64,000 nt of DNA from an uncultured Fluviicola sp. GTDB taxonomy: Bacteria; Bacteroidota; Bacteroidia; Flavobacteriales; Crocinitomicaceae. The stretch lies in NCBI RefSeq assembly GCF_946478805.1, contig NZ_CAMLDC010000001.1, positions 124,001-188,000 of the forward strand. The letters run 5' to 3'. A program made the position numbers and the translations under genes. The notes under the pieces are model-generated. The model saw only the letters and a program-made list of their open reading frames with translations, did not search any database and had not been told where the DNA came from. Each line of letters opens with the position of its first letter. The stretch's first letter is position 1. Below are positions 37,542 through 47,585 of the stretch, in pieces.

Positions 37542-40391
37542 TTACTTTATCTTTAATTCGTTTCTCAATTTCTGCATGTGATCAATCTCCATTTTCAGGT
37601 ATTTCGCCGTGTGGGAAATTTCTGTATGTTTCTTGATGAGGTCTTCCGGGGTTCCTGTACAAACGATATTACCGCCACCACGCCCGCCTTCCGGTCCGAC
37701 ATCGATGATATGGTCGGCAACTTTTACAATATCCAGGTTGTGTTCGATCACCAGAACCGTATTTCCATCGTCTACCAGGCGTTGAAGAACTTCAATCAAC
37801 ATCCGGATATCCTCAAAATGCAATCCCGTACTTGGTTCGTCCAAAATATAAATCGTATTTCCTGTTCCGCGTTTGGTTAGTTCACCTGCCAATTTGATCC
37901 GTTGTGCTTCTCCACCACTTACCGTTGTGGAAGGTTGGCCTAATTTGATATAACCGAGTCCAACGGAATTCAAGGTTTCCAGAACACGATGGATTTTCGG
38001 GACATTTTCAAAGAATACAACGGCATCTTCAATGGTCATTTCCAATACATCGTTGATGGATTTTCCTTTGAAACGAACTTCCAATGTTTCGCGGTTATAA
38101 CGCTTTCCGTTGCAGGTTTCACATTCGACATAGACATCCGGCAGGAAATTCATTTCGATGACTTTCAATCCACCTCCGCCACAAGTATCACACCGTCCGC
38201 CGGCAACATTGAAAGAGAATCTCCCGGCTTTGTATCCGCGGATCTGTGCTTCTGGAAGTGAGGCAAACAAGGAGCGGATCTCCGTGAAAACATTGGTGTA
38301 AGTTGCCGGATTGCTTCGCGGAGTCCTTCCGATCGGACTTTGATCGATTTCAATCACCTTATCCAAAAACTCCAACCCTTCGATTTTCTTGTAAGGCATG
38401 GGTTTCTTCACGCCATTGTAAATGTGCGCGTTCAGGATAGGGTAGAGTGTATGATTGATCAAGGTCGATTTCCCGCTTCCCGAAACACCTGTTACGCAAG
38501 TCAATGTTCCCAACGGGATAGTAAGATCTACGTTTTGCAGGTTGTTTCCGGTTGCACCTTTTAAAACCAGTTTTTTTCCGTTTCCTTTCCTGCGTTTTTT
38601 GGGAATCTCAATTTCCAATTCACCGCGTAAATATTTGGTTGTGATCGAATCGGTTGAAATGAGCTGGTCAAATGGAGCTGCATTGACAATTTCTCCACCA
38701 TGGACTCCGGCGCCGGGACCGATATCGACTACAAAATCTGCAGCTTCCATCATCTCGCGGTCGTGTTCCACTACGATAACAGAATTTCCCCCATCCCGCA
38801 AGCGTTTCAGGGAATTGATCAGGCGGGTATTGTCCCGTTGGTGTAATCCGATGCTCGGTTCATCCAAAATGTAAAGTACATTCATCAATTCAGATCCGAT
38901 CTGGGTTGCCAAACGGATGCGTTGCGCTTCACCTCCTGATAAACTTCGGGCTGAACGGTGCAATGTCAGATATTCCAAACCGACTTCCAGGATGAAACGC
39001 ACACGCGCCCTGATTTCCTTTAGAATTTCAGTTCCGATAACCTGTTGTTCATTATTCAATGTATCTTCAATATTCTCCAGCCAAAGAGCCAGTTCCTGGA
39101 TATCCAGGGTGGCAACTTCGCCCAAAGTCCGATTGCTTACTTTAAAATGTAATGCTTCTTTTTTCAATCGTGCTCCATGACATTCGGGGCAGGTGATCTT
39201 ATTCATGAAACTTTGAGCCCAGCGTTGAATACCGGCTGTACTTTCTTCGGCGTGTCTCGCCATGAAATTTCCAAGACCTTCAAACTGAATTGTAGTTTCC
39301 TTGGCACCTTGCTCCAAACCTTCATTCCCATTCAAAATCACGTGCACCAATTCATCCGGAAGATCTTCAATGGGTGTATTGATGTTATAACCTTCCTGTT
39401 GCAGGAACGATTCGATGCGATCAAAAAACCAGTTGCGCTTGTATTCGCCGATTGGCGCCAAACCACCTTTTTTAATGCTCAATTTGGGGTTTGGAATCAC
39501 TTTTTCACGGTCAATCTCAGAAATTTCACCCAATCCGACACATGTTGGACAAGCTCCATACGGTGAGTTGAAAGAGAATAGATTCGGTTCCGGTTCTGGA
39601 TACGAAATTCCGGTTGTAGGACACATCAACAAGCGGGAAAAATGCCGCACGTGATTGCTTTCGAACTCCTGGATCATCATGCTCTTTCCACCATGCTTCA
39701 TGGCAGTGGTAATGGCATCGTATAATCGCTTGCGGTCGTCCGCCTTGATCTGGATCCGGTCGATTACAATTTCAATATCGTGAATCTTATAGCGATCCAG
39801 TCTCATGCCTTTTTCGATTTCCTTGATCTCGCCATCAATGCGAGCCTTGGAATAACCCATTTTGGCAATCTGTTCGAAAAGTTCCCGGTAATGTCCTTTT
39901 CGTCCTTTGATTTTTGGAGCTAAGATCAGTACTTTTTTTCCATCAAATTGTTCAATGATCAGATCTGTAATCTGGTCGTCGGAATATTTGACCATTTTCT
40001 CCCCGGTTTCGTAGGAATAGGCTGTTCCTATCCGGGCGTAGAGCAAACGCATGAAATCATAGATCTCGGTTATTGTACCGACGGTAGAACGTGGACTTCT
40101 TGAAACGGTTTTTTGTTCGATCGAGATGACAGGGCTCAAGCCATTTATCTTATCGACATCCGGGCGCTCCATTCCACCAAGGAATTGTCTTGCGTAAGAA
40201 GAGAAAGTTTCAATGTACCTCCGTTGTCCTTCTGCGAAAATGGTGTCGAATGCCAAAGATGATTTCCCACTTCCGCTTAAACCGGTAAATACGACGAGTT
40301 TGTCTCTTGGAATTTCTAAATGCACATCCTTTAAATTGTGTTCTCTGGCTCCGTAAACTTCGATTGTTTTTGTTTGTTCGTCAAAACTCAT
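37542..40391 (-). CDS. uvrA: Excinuclease ABC subunit A
   Basis: UvrA is the damage-sensing ATPase of nucleotide excision repair and loads UvrB onto lesions. The 949 residues have the full two-ABC layout. The first Walker A is FTGLSGSGKSSLAFDT at about residues 32-47, with its signature RSLSGGEAQRIRLA near 488. The second Walker A is VTGVSGSGKSTLINHTL at about 640, with TTVSGGEAQRIKLA further on. Zinc-binding CxxC pairs (CPTC, CPEC, CDTCGGGG, CETC) are present. The ATG at 40391 lies 24 bases after the lytic transglycosylase stop on the same strand. Confidence 0.97.
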   Translation of the reverse strand: MSFDEQTKTIEVYGAREHNLKDVHLEIPRDKLVVFTGLSGSGKSSLAFDTIFAEGQRRYIETFSSYARQFLGGMERPDVDKINGLSPVISIEQKTVSRSPRSTVGTITEIYDFMRLLYARIGTAYSYETGEKMVKYSDDQITDLIIEQFDGKKVLILAPKIKGRKGHYRELFEQIAKMGYSKARIDGEIKEIEKGMRLDRYKIHDIEIVIDRIQIKADDRKRLYDAITTAMKHGGKSMMIQEFESNHVRHFSRLLMCPTTGISYPEPEPNLFSFNSPYGACPTCVGLGEISEIDREKVIPNPKLSIKKGGLAPIGEYKRNWFFDRIESFLQQEGYNINTPIEDLPDELVHVILNGNEGLEQGAKETTIQFEGLGNFMARHAEESTAGIQRWAQSFMNKITCPECHGARLKKEALHFKVSNRTLGEVATLDIQELALWLENIEDTLNNEQQVIGTEILKEIRARVRFILEVGLEYLTLHRSARSLSGGEAQRIRLATQIGSELMNVLYILDEPSIGLHQRDNTRLINSLKRLRDGGNSVIVVEHDREMMEAADFVVDIGPGAGVHGGEIVNAAPFDQLISTDSITTKYLRGELEIEIPKKRRKGNGKKLVLKGATGNNLQNVDLTIPLGTLTCVTGVSGSGKSTLINHTLYPILNAHIYNGVKKPMPYKKIEGLEFLDKVIEIDQSPIGRTPRSNPATYTNVFTEIRSLFASLPEAQIRGYKAGRFSFNVAGGRCDTCGGGGLKVIEMNFLPDVYVECETCNGKRYNRETLEVRFKGKSINDVLEMTIEDAVVFFENVPKIHRVLETLNSVGLGYIKLGQPSTTVSGGEAQRIKLAGELTKRGTGNTIYILDEPSTGLHFEDIRMLIEVLQRLVDDGNTVLVIEHNLDIVKVADHIIDVGPEGGRGGGNIVCTGTPEDLIKKHTEISHTAKYLKMEIDHMQKLRNELKIK

Positions 40392-40415
40392 GTCAAAAAT
40401 GTGTATTCTTAAATG

Positions 40416-41342
40416 TTAATTGTATGCTTTGTAAGGTTTGAGGTTTTCAGAAGCTGAAGGTAAAATGAGCGTGAATTTTTTTCCTTCTTTCACTGTCAAT
40501 TTTGTTGTTTTCAACCAAGGATTCAATTTACGAAGAATTTTGATATTGAAGCCCTGATCGTTCGCCCAAATGGCCAGATTCGGGATTGTTTCATTCACAA
40601 CAACCTTTTGGATATGGAAGGGCTCGTATAATTCCATCTGTTCCGGATAGAATCCGTAAGCTTCCGGGTTTTCGTAAATGAGTTTTGTAGCCAATAGTCG
40701 GAAAACATACCTGCCTGTCTCACTATTCTGATAGGTATCAAAATAATGTTCCGTTTCTTGCCATTCCATGTCTTCTAGCACACCTCCGACACCACGATTG
40801 TAAGCTGCGGTTGTCATGACCCAATCGTTCAATGTCCGGTTCGCATCTTTCAGGTAACGGCATGCTGCATGTGTACTTTTTTCAATGTTCAGGCGCTCGT
40901 CGATCTCCGCATTCATTTCCAGGTCGTACAGTTTCGCAGTGGCAGGCATGAATTGCCAGAAACCTTGCGCACCAACAGGTGATATGGCTTGTTGAAGGTT
41001 GCTCTCAATGATTGCCAGGTATTTGAAATCATCCGGAACACCTTCTTCTTTCAGAATACGCTCTATTTCAGGAAAATAGCGATTTGCACGTTTGATTGCA
41101 CCAATCCAGGCACTTTGATAATATGCGGTCATGAGTACTTCCCGATCCAATCGCTCACGTAGGTCTTCATCCCGCAGATCGATCGTTGTACCGGCAAGAG
41201 TCATACTTTGGGGTAAATCCGGAAAAACAACGGCTGCAGTTGAGGTGACCGCTTTTTGTCGGGGAGTATTTTTTTCCTGCGGTTTTTGGGTCTGACAAGC
41301 AGCGATGGAAACCACGGATAAGAAAAGAAATAGTTTTTTCAT
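40416..41342 (-). CDS. MltD-like membrane-bound lytic transglycosylase
   Basis: This is probably a lipoprotein that cleaves peptidoglycan glycan strands. From the ATG at 41342 it has 308 residues with a lipobox (VSIAAC, cysteine near 17). The SLT domain (about 85-220) shows the catalytic glutamate in AIIESNLQQ, then SPVGAQGFWQFMPATA and a VMTTAAYNRG block. The C-terminal 80 residues look like one degenerate LysM-type domain. It lies between polysaccharide genes and uvrA on the same strand. Confidence 0.88.
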   Translation of the reverse strand: MKKLFLFLSVVSIAACQTQKPQEKNTPRQKAVTSTAAVVFPDLPQSMTLAGTTIDLRDEDLRERLDREVLMTAYYQSAWIGAIKRANRYFPEIERILKEEGVPDDFKYLAIIESNLQQAISPVGAQGFWQFMPATAKLYDLEMNAEIDERLNIEKSTHAACRYLKDANRTLNDWVMTTAAYNRGVGGVLEDMEWQETEHYFDTYQNSETGRYVFRLLATKLIYENPEAYGFYPEQMELYEPFHIQKVVVNETIPNLAIWANDQGFNIKILRKLNPWLKTTKLTVKEGKKFTLILPSASENLKPYKAYN

Positions 41343-41376
41343 GTAACGCAATTAAAGCATTACAAAATTAATCAAT

Positions 41377-42441
41377 CTACTTCTTGTGAATAAGGGTGTT
41401 ACGGTATAAAACAAAAAATACTGCAAAAAAGTAGCTTGTGAGGAAGAAAGCCATCCACGGATTGCCCATTTTTGCAAATACTACTGCAAGAACCGTTATT
41501 AAAGTTGCCATCAGACCGATTCCCAGAAAAACAATCCAGACTTGACGGTCATTCAATCCGGAATAAACCAGGTGATGGGTCGTATGATCTTTTCCTCCAA
41601 CCATTGGGGATTTCCCTTTTCTCAGGCGATTGATGACAACAGTAAGCGTATCTGCAATTGCGGGAGTAAAGGCGATCAGGGTGATTGCAGCTCCGGTTAA
41701 GGGATTCAACTGCGTGTTATTTCCAACGTTCCATAATTCGTGAATTGAAAAGAAGGAAACAAATAACCCGATGAACTGACTTCCGGCATCTCCCATGAAT
41801 AACCTGGAAGGATGAATGTTGTATCCCAAAAAGCCGATAGTTGCACCAATTTGAATGAACATGGTCAACGTCCAGATATTCATGTTCCAATCGAAAAGGA
41901 TGATATTGCTTGCCAAACAGGAAATCAGGATAAAAAGCACGGTTGTGCCGGTTATTCCATCCATATTATCGAGCATGTTCAGGGAATTCATGATTCCCAC
42001 AACCCACACAACGGTTATCAGGGAATTTAACCAGCCTATATCGCTCAGTTCAATGATATTATTGGTGTAGACAAAAATGATACCGCAAAGAATCTGGACA
42101 AACAGCTTCATGAAAGGTTTGGTGTTGTAAGCATCATCCGCCAAGCCCATGATGAACGAAATTGTTCCGGCAGTAAGAAGTCCTACAAACTGCCTGTTCT
42201 GAAAGATGTTCTCGTTATTGAAAATGACCGAATAAGCGACTGTTCCGAAGAAGAAGGCAACAAAGAACCCGATCCCTCCCAAGGAAGGTTTCGATTCGTT
42301 CGACCAACGCACGGTTACATCATTTTTGTTGCGGATCCCAAGACTTTGGGAAAACCGCAAAAGAATACCATTTGAGACATAACTCATGATAATTCCCATT
42401 AGTAGGAACCCAAGACAGGCTAAAGTTATTTCGTATGTCAT
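41377..42441 (-). CDS. WecA/MraY-like undecaprenyl-phosphate sugar-1-phosphate transferase
   Basis: This enzyme moves a sugar-1-phosphate from a UDP-sugar to undecaprenyl phosphate, starting a surface polysaccharide. The 354 residues contain about ten membrane helices. Conserved cytoplasmic motifs are LADDAYNTKP, NMLDNMDGITGT, MGDAGSQFIG and the late DHTTHHL histidine motif, which together place it in the WecA branch. It starts 6 bases after the rfbC stop and belongs to the export run upstream. Confidence 0.9.
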   Translation of the reverse strand: MTYEITLACLGFLLMGIIMSYVSNGILLRFSQSLGIRNKNDVTVRWSNESKPSLGGIGFFVAFFFGTVAYSVIFNNENIFQNRQFVGLLTAGTISFIMGLADDAYNTKPFMKLFVQILCGIIFVYTNNIIELSDIGWLNSLITVVWVVGIMNSLNMLDNMDGITGTTVLFILISCLASNIILFDWNMNIWTLTMFIQIGATIGFLGYNIHPSRLFMGDAGSQFIGLFVSFFSIHELWNVGNNTQLNPLTGAAITLIAFTPAIADTLTVVINRLRKGKSPMVGGKDHTTHHLVYSGLNDRQVWIVFLGIGLMATLITVLAVVFAKMGNPWMAFFLTSYFFAVFFVLYRNTLIHKK

Positions 42442-42447
42442 GTCAAA

Positions 42448-42996
42448 CTATGCAAATGGAGATTTAAAATTTGCCAGAAGAACTCCCAGCTTATCTTTTT
42501 CTGATAAGATCGGGTTGGTCTCTTCCCATTGAATGTGTAACGCGGGATCGTTCCAAAGGATGCTTCCTTCACTGGACGGATGGTACCAATTAGTACATTT
42601 GTACTGGAAAATGGTATTGTCCTCCAATGTAACAAATCCATGCGCAAAACCTTCCGGAATGAACGCTTGTGTTTTGTTTTCCTCGCTTAAGATAAAAGAA
42701 ACGTGCTGACCGTAAGTAGGGGAACTTAAGCGGATATCCAAAGCCACATCTAACACACTTCCTTTGATGACGCGGACTAATTTTCCTTGTGCATGAGGAG
42801 GAGCCTGAAAATGTAATCCACGAAGTACTCCTTTGGAAGATTTTGATTCATTATCCTGCACAAAGGAAATTTCTGACCCAATAAAATCATTGAATTTTTT
42901 TTGGTGAAACGACTCAAGAAAATACCCTCTGTCATCTCCAAAAACAGTTGGTTGTATCAATATCACATCAGCAATGGCTGTACGTTTAAATTCCAT
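42448..42996 (-). CDS. rfbC: dTDP-4-dehydrorhamnose 3,5-epimerase
   Basis: RfbC epimerises dTDP-4-keto-6-deoxyglucose in dTDP-L-rhamnose synthesis. The 182-residue cupin has the usual length and family blocks: FGDDRGYFLESFHQKKF, the active-site region GVLRGLHFQAPPHAQGKLVR, and IPEGFAHGFVTLED. It abuts the Wzc-like gene with no gap. The partner genes rfbA, rfbB and rfbD are not in the window, so they must be elsewhere or this acts on a related dTDP sugar. Confidence 0.94.
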   Translation of the reverse strand: MEFKRTAIADVILIQPTVFGDDRGYFLESFHQKKFNDFIGSEISFVQDNESKSSKGVLRGLHFQAPPHAQGKLVRVIKGSVLDVALDIRLSSPTYGQHVSFILSEENKTQAFIPEGFAHGFVTLEDNTIFQYKCTNWYHPSSEGSILWNDPALHIQWEETNPILSEKDKLGVLLANFKSPFA

Positions 42997-45348
42997 TTAG
43001 TTGTTTTTTTTCTTCTTTTTGTCCTCCTCCTCATAATAGCCATACCCGTATCCGTATCCATAGCCATATTTCCCTTTGGAAGCTTTTGTACCATTCAAAA
43101 TGATGTTCAGGTGGGTTATCTGGTTCATATCAAACAATTCACGGACCCTTCCTGCAAAAATGCGTTTCGAATAATGTGCTTTGAAGATATAGATAGGAAC
43201 ATCCGCTTTTGCGAGGATTTGAACACCATCTGTGACCAGGCCAACCGGTGGATTGTCAATAATCACTACGTCATATCGCGATTTCAATGACTCCAGGATA
43301 TCAAAAAAGGAATCGCTCAGAATCAGTTCCGAAGGATTCGGAGGAATAGGTCCTGCACTGATGAAATCCAGGTTTTCAATCTCGGAGTGCCGGATGCATT
43401 CGTCCAAAGTGGCTTGTTTGATAATCAGGTTACTGATTCCCTTGTCGTTCGGAACATTCAGTCCCAGGTGAACTTTTGGTTTTCTCAAATCCAGGTCAAT
43501 GACAATTGTTTTTTTTCCCGAAAGTGCAATGATTCCCGCCAGGTTGAGTGCCACGAATGTTTTTCCTTCCCCTGAAATAGACGAGGAAATTGCAATTATA
43601 CGTGCATTGGAATTGACGAAACTGAGATTGGTCCGGATATTCCGCATGGATTCCGCCAAAATGGATTTCGGATTGTTATGGATCATCAACTGGCTGAATT
43701 CGGAACTTTCTTTCAACTGAGGAATATTTCCTAAAATGGTGATCTTGTCCGGAAGAAGTTGTTTCAGGTCTTCAACCGAGTTGATCTCATTGAATGTGAT
43801 ATACTTGAAGAAAAGAAATGCAAAACCAAAGATGAATCCGACGAAGATAAACCCTGCGTAGACCAATTTCCGGTTCGGGCTCACAGGAACCAGGTTCAGC
43901 GATGCTTCGTTCAGTACCCGGTTGCTTGAAGTATAACCTGCATTCGAGATCGAGTACATGACCTTCTTTTCCGTCAAAATGGTGTAGTATTTTTCATTCA
44001 GGTCCTGCATCGATTTTAACCGGTTGTATTCCATCTTCTTTTGAGGAAGTTTCAGGTATTCTCCTTCAATCACCCCGATTTTTCCATTGATGACCTTGAT
44101 TTGTGCCCGGATACGTTCCTGGATGACCTCCACACTTCTTCTGATGGACTGGATTTTGGATTGAATCCGGGAATTGAGCATTTTTAATTCCGAATTATTC
44201 TCTGTGACATTGGTGAGTAGTTCTTCTTTACGTTCCAATAAAGTATTCAGATCCGTAATTTGCTTTGTCAGGGACACTTCAAAACTTTTTCCAAGCATTT
44301 CGGGAATCAGGCGGTAAATATCCAGGCGATTGGGTTCCGACTTCAATTTCAGATTGACCATTTTCAAGGTCGCTGATTCATTCTCCAGGTCAAACAGCAG
44401 ATCCTGGAATTTATCCATATTGTCAGATAATGAACCGCCGGTGTTTTCAGGATCGGTAAGGTGCGTTTTGCGCTGGAAATCAGTCAGGCTATCTTTCGAA
44501 TCTTTCAGTTCTCCGGAAATGGAATCAAGTTGCAATTGAATAAATGTGAGAATGTTATCCGCACTTTTCCGTTTCATTTCTTCATCATAATGGAAAAAAG
44601 TGGTTGAAACGGATTGAATGATGTCCTTGCATAATTCAGGATTATTCCCGTTGTATCTTAATTCTATCGTTTTTGCATTGACATCGATCGGGTTTACCTG
44701 TAGATTCGCAATCAACCGGGATGCCAGAGACTTCTGATTGTTAAAAGTGAAATAAAGCCGGTTGTTGTTGTCATCCTGTTTCAGGAGATCCCAATTTTCC
44801 ACTTTGAAGGCTACGTCGAAGTGCTTGGTCCGAATAATCTTGTTTACACCGGAAACTTTTGAATAAGTTTGGTTGTTCAAGGTGTACATTAACTTGACCT
44901 TGTGATGATCCATTGTTTCAACCCATACCGGAATATCACAAAGGCTGCTATCTCTAAGGGCATACGGCAGTATAATGAAAGTACTTTGATGGTATTTTTC
45001 CTCTGTCAGGATTTTTCCTTCTGCGAAAATCGAAACGTTCATATTCATTTTCGAAATAGCCATTTCAAATAATAATTGTGAACGGAGTAATTCAATTTCG
45101 GTGGAGATATCATCATTTTTGTTGATGTTATCTATTTCAAGTAATTCCTTCCCCTGATCCTTTTCAGCCAACTGAATAATCATTGCGGAATCATAAACGG
45201 GTTTGGTGTAGCGCAGGTAGAAGAATGCGATACTTATGAAGAATGAGACTAACAGTAAAACCCACCACCAATAGCGGCGCAGGATCACACTCACAATAAT
45301 GGGATTGTAATCCTTGTTTATAAATATGGAGGAGTTTGAACTGTTCAC
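42997..45348 (-). CDS. Wzc-like polysaccharide co-polymerase with tyrosine autokinase domain
   Basis: Inner-membrane Wzc-type proteins control chain length and export. The start is GTG at 45348, 1 base after the Wza-like stop. Order in 783 residues: Wzz-type helix 1 (about 30-50), periplasmic coiled-coil region (to about 490), helix 2 (about 500-520), then the BY-kinase. The kinase has Walker A SSSISGEGKTFVALNLA, Walker A' VIDLDLRKPKVHL and Walker B VVIIDNPPVG. The tail has alternating Tyr-Gly (about six tyrosines) followed by an acidic and lysine-rich end, the expected autophosphorylation cluster. No cognate phosphatase is visible nearby. Confidence 0.93.
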   Translation of the reverse strand: MNSSNSSIFINKDYNPIIVSVILRRYWWWVLLLVSFFISIAFFYLRYTKPVYDSAMIIQLAEKDQGKELLEIDNINKNDDISTEIELLRSQLLFEMAISKMNMNVSIFAEGKILTEEKYHQSTFIILPYALRDSSLCDIPVWVETMDHHKVKLMYTLNNQTYSKVSGVNKIIRTKHFDVAFKVENWDLLKQDDNNNRLYFTFNNQKSLASRLIANLQVNPIDVNAKTIELRYNGNNPELCKDIIQSVSTTFFHYDEEMKRKSADNILTFIQLQLDSISGELKDSKDSLTDFQRKTHLTDPENTGGSLSDNMDKFQDLLFDLENESATLKMVNLKLKSEPNRLDIYRLIPEMLGKSFEVSLTKQITDLNTLLERKEELLTNVTENNSELKMLNSRIQSKIQSIRRSVEVIQERIRAQIKVINGKIGVIEGEYLKLPQKKMEYNRLKSMQDLNEKYYTILTEKKVMYSISNAGYTSSNRVLNEASLNLVPVSPNRKLVYAGFIFVGFIFGFAFLFFKYITFNEINSVEDLKQLLPDKITILGNIPQLKESSEFSQLMIHNNPKSILAESMRNIRTNLSFVNSNARIIAISSSISGEGKTFVALNLAGIIALSGKKTIVIDLDLRKPKVHLGLNVPNDKGISNLIIKQATLDECIRHSEIENLDFISAGPIPPNPSELILSDSFFDILESLKSRYDVVIIDNPPVGLVTDGVQILAKADVPIYIFKAHYSKRIFAGRVRELFDMNQITHLNIILNGTKASKGKYGYGYGYGYGYYEEEDKKKKKNN

Positions 45349-45349
45349 G

Positions 45350-46120
45350 TTATTTCAAGGTTGAGAATACAGTAATAATGACCAAAGCACTGGATACCAG
45401 GGATACGATCGGAGCAACAACTTTCAGGGTTTCCTGTCCGACTTGTTCTTTTGGTTCAATATAAATGAAGTCATTCGCCTGGACGATCATATCGACATAC
45501 TTCAGGCCTTCAATGACAGAAAGGTCAATTACATACATAGTCCTGACATCGTTGACAACGCGCATGATCTTTACGGTATTTGCTTTTCCACGTTCCGCGA
45601 TCCCTCCCGCAAGTGCGATTGCTTCCATGAGTGTCGTATTGCTGTTCTGAAGTGGAATCACCTTTGCCGCACTTCCGTTTCCGGGAAACACAATCACCCG
45701 TTGATTCGTCAGTTTGACCTGTACAAATGGTTTATTGTACCCGTTTTTCTGTTCGAAGAGGTGTGACAGCGTATCTTCACATTGTTTCACGGTGAATCCG
45801 GCAACTTTTGTCGCGCCAAGAATAGGTAAATCAGCAGTTCCATCAGGTCTTACTACATATTCTATTTCTGCCTTGGCAATAGCTTCCTTGTTCATCCCGG
45901 CCATTTCATTGACAATCCGTTCCCCCTCATTGGTATAGAGCATAAAGGAGAACTTGTCATCTCTAGAAATTTTATATTCGGCAACGGGTTTTAAAGGAAT
46001 GCTATCTCTTACTTCTTTCATCCCCTTGGGAGTTCGGAACATGAGATTGCTATTGATCCCACAGGATTGCAGTAAGAACAAACCGACCAGTAAGGAAAAC
46101 AGTACTCCTTTATTTCGCAT
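45350..46120 (-). CDS. Wza-like polysaccharide export lipoprotein
   Basis: This outer-membrane export protein carries a lipobox (FLLQSC, cysteine near residue 20), a polysaccharide-export (PES) domain starting around EYKISRDDKFSFML, and SLBB-type beta-grasp sequence to about residue 225. A C-terminal hydrophobic helix follows, as in Wza. The ATG at 46120 is preferred over a TTG at 46138, and it overlaps the glycosyltransferase gene by 11 bases. At 256 residues it is shorter than E. coli Wza but usual for Bacteroidota. It pairs with the Wzc-like protein. Confidence 0.9.
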   Translation of the reverse strand: MRNKGVLFSLLVGLFLLQSCGINSNLMFRTPKGMKEVRDSIPLKPVAEYKISRDDKFSFMLYTNEGERIVNEMAGMNKEAIAKAEIEYVVRPDGTADLPILGATKVAGFTVKQCEDTLSHLFEQKNGYNKPFVQVKLTNQRVIVFPGNGSAAKVIPLQNSNTTLMEAIALAGGIAERGKANTVKIMRVVNDVRTMYVIDLSVIEGLKYVDMIVQANDFIYIEPKEQVGQETLKVVAPIVSLVSSALVIITVFSTLK

Positions 46121-47288
46121 TTTTTCTCGAATTTTCAATTAATTCAGTATAATAATTCTCCATGTTTTTCACCAAGGTAGTGTAATGGAATTTATCTCTT
46201 ACGAAGTTCCAGCCATTTTGTGACATTTTATCGCGAATTTCTTTCTTTTCGATCAGCAACCCTAGTTTTTCAGCGAATGCTTTTGCGTCTTTTTTGGGTA
46301 CGACAAAACCCGTTTCACCTTCATCCAGGATATCCTTCACACCTCCTACATCTGTTGAAATCACCGGAACTCCGCTGGCTTGGGCTTCAATTAAACTGAC
46401 AGGTGTTCCTTCGTTGTCGGAACTCAGGCAGATAATATCCATCCCGGCATTAAAAGTTGCAATATCTTTTATCCAGCTGGTCATTTCGATCTTTAAATCG
46501 TACTTGTTTTCAAGTTCTTTTGACCGCTGTTCAATGGAAATTTTTTCTTGCCCGTCACCTACAATGAAATAACGTGCCTTGATCCCTTTTTCAGCAAGCA
46601 GTTCGATTACGTCCAGGAAGAGTCCGTGGTTTTTGATCGGAGCCAATCTTCCAACGATTGCCACAGCTACTTCATCGGCCTCCAATTTCCATTCGGTTCT
46701 TGTTTTTATTCTTTTTTCGGGTAAGTTTTCCTGGAACTTCACCAGGTCAAAACCAAGTGGAATAACCTTTATTTTTTCCGGTTTGCAAATGCCGTGAATG
46801 GAACTTAGTTCTTCTTTTTGAATCGGGCTGATAGCGATAATACCGGTAGAAAGTTTAGCCAGCCTGCGTTCAATCACTTTATACAGCAGTGTTTTTGCTT
46901 TCCCGAAATAGGAATGGAAAACATGTCCATGGAAGGTATGGACAATGATCGGAACGCCACAGGCCTTTGCGGCTTTTCTTCCGAGAGCTCCGGCTTTTGC
47001 AGCATGTGTATGGACAATGTCCGGCTGGAACTCTTCAATAATCTGTTTGATTTTCCGGTATGCCTCCCGATCGGAACGAAAATTGGGAATCCGCTTCATT
47101 TCCGGGATCAATAAGGGCTTGACTCCGTAATCTTCCAAAATGTGCAAAGAATCCGATTCGTCTTTTTCAGGTAAACCACCCACCAATAATGTCTCATAAT
47201 CTTCCGAGATGAATTTCGTTAAGAAAGTAGCATTGTAGGTTGGTCCACCAATATTGAATCGGTTAATGATTCTCAGCACTTTTGGCAT
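46110..47288 (-). CDS. Glycosyltransferase family 4 protein
   Basis: This cytoplasmic GT-B retaining glycosyltransferase probably extends the lipid-linked sugar of the polysaccharide. The 392 residues include the acceptor-side GGPTYNATFLT, the HTHAAKAGALGR block and the donor-binding E-x7-E segment SLIEAQASGVPVISTDVGG followed by VVPKKDAKAFAEKL. It is the first gene of the minus-strand run GT4-Wza-Wzc-RfbC-WecA. The sugar transferred cannot be predicted. Confidence 0.9.
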   Translation of the reverse strand: MPKVLRIINRFNIGGPTYNATFLTKFISEDYETLLVGGLPEKDESDSLHILEDYGVKPLLIPEMKRIPNFRSDREAYRKIKQIIEEFQPDIVHTHAAKAGALGRKAAKACGVPIIVHTFHGHVFHSYFGKAKTLLYKVIERRLAKLSTGIIAISPIQKEELSSIHGICKPEKIKVIPLGFDLVKFQENLPEKRIKTRTEWKLEADEVAVAIVGRLAPIKNHGLFLDVIELLAEKGIKARYFIVGDGQEKISIEQRSKELENKYDLKIEMTSWIKDIATFNAGMDIICLSSDNEGTPVSLIEAQASGVPVISTDVGGVKDILDEGETGFVVPKKDAKAFAEKLGLLIEKKEIRDKMSQNGWNFVRDKFHYTTLVKNMENYYTELIENSRKNAK

Positions 47289-47318
47289 TAATTGTAGAGA
47301 GTTTAAAACGTTTAATCA

Positions 47319-47437
47319 AAATTGAAAATTGAGAATGGAAAATTGAAAAGTTAAGAAATAAATTGTGCAAAGCTTGTGTATATTGATATACCACGACAAA
47401 TCTCTCCTTTTCAATTGTCAATTTTCCATTTTCAACT
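47319..47437. repeat. AT-rich inverted repeat element, about 119 bases
   Basis: The arm at 47319-47350, built from AAAATTGA-like units around GAATGGAAAATTG, is complementary in imperfect form to 47407-47437. A spacer of about 56 bases separates the arms. The element lies in the gap between the divergent glycosyltransferase and dacB genes. The gap holds no gene. Confidence 0.6.
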
Positions 47438-47585
47438 GAATTAGTTCAAAATTAAACAAAATCTAACTAAATCCTTCCGTAAAATGTTCATTTAAATCGA
47501 TTAAATGGAAACTTTCCTGATCGAACTGTTCAAAAGTTTTTAAGTGGCAGAAATTTTGCAAGCAGAGAAAGCAGAACTTTATAGT

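Noticed and set aside
38455..39180. Long plus-strand open frames opposite uvrA
   Set aside because: They are antisense shadows of a fully conserved uvrA coding sequence.
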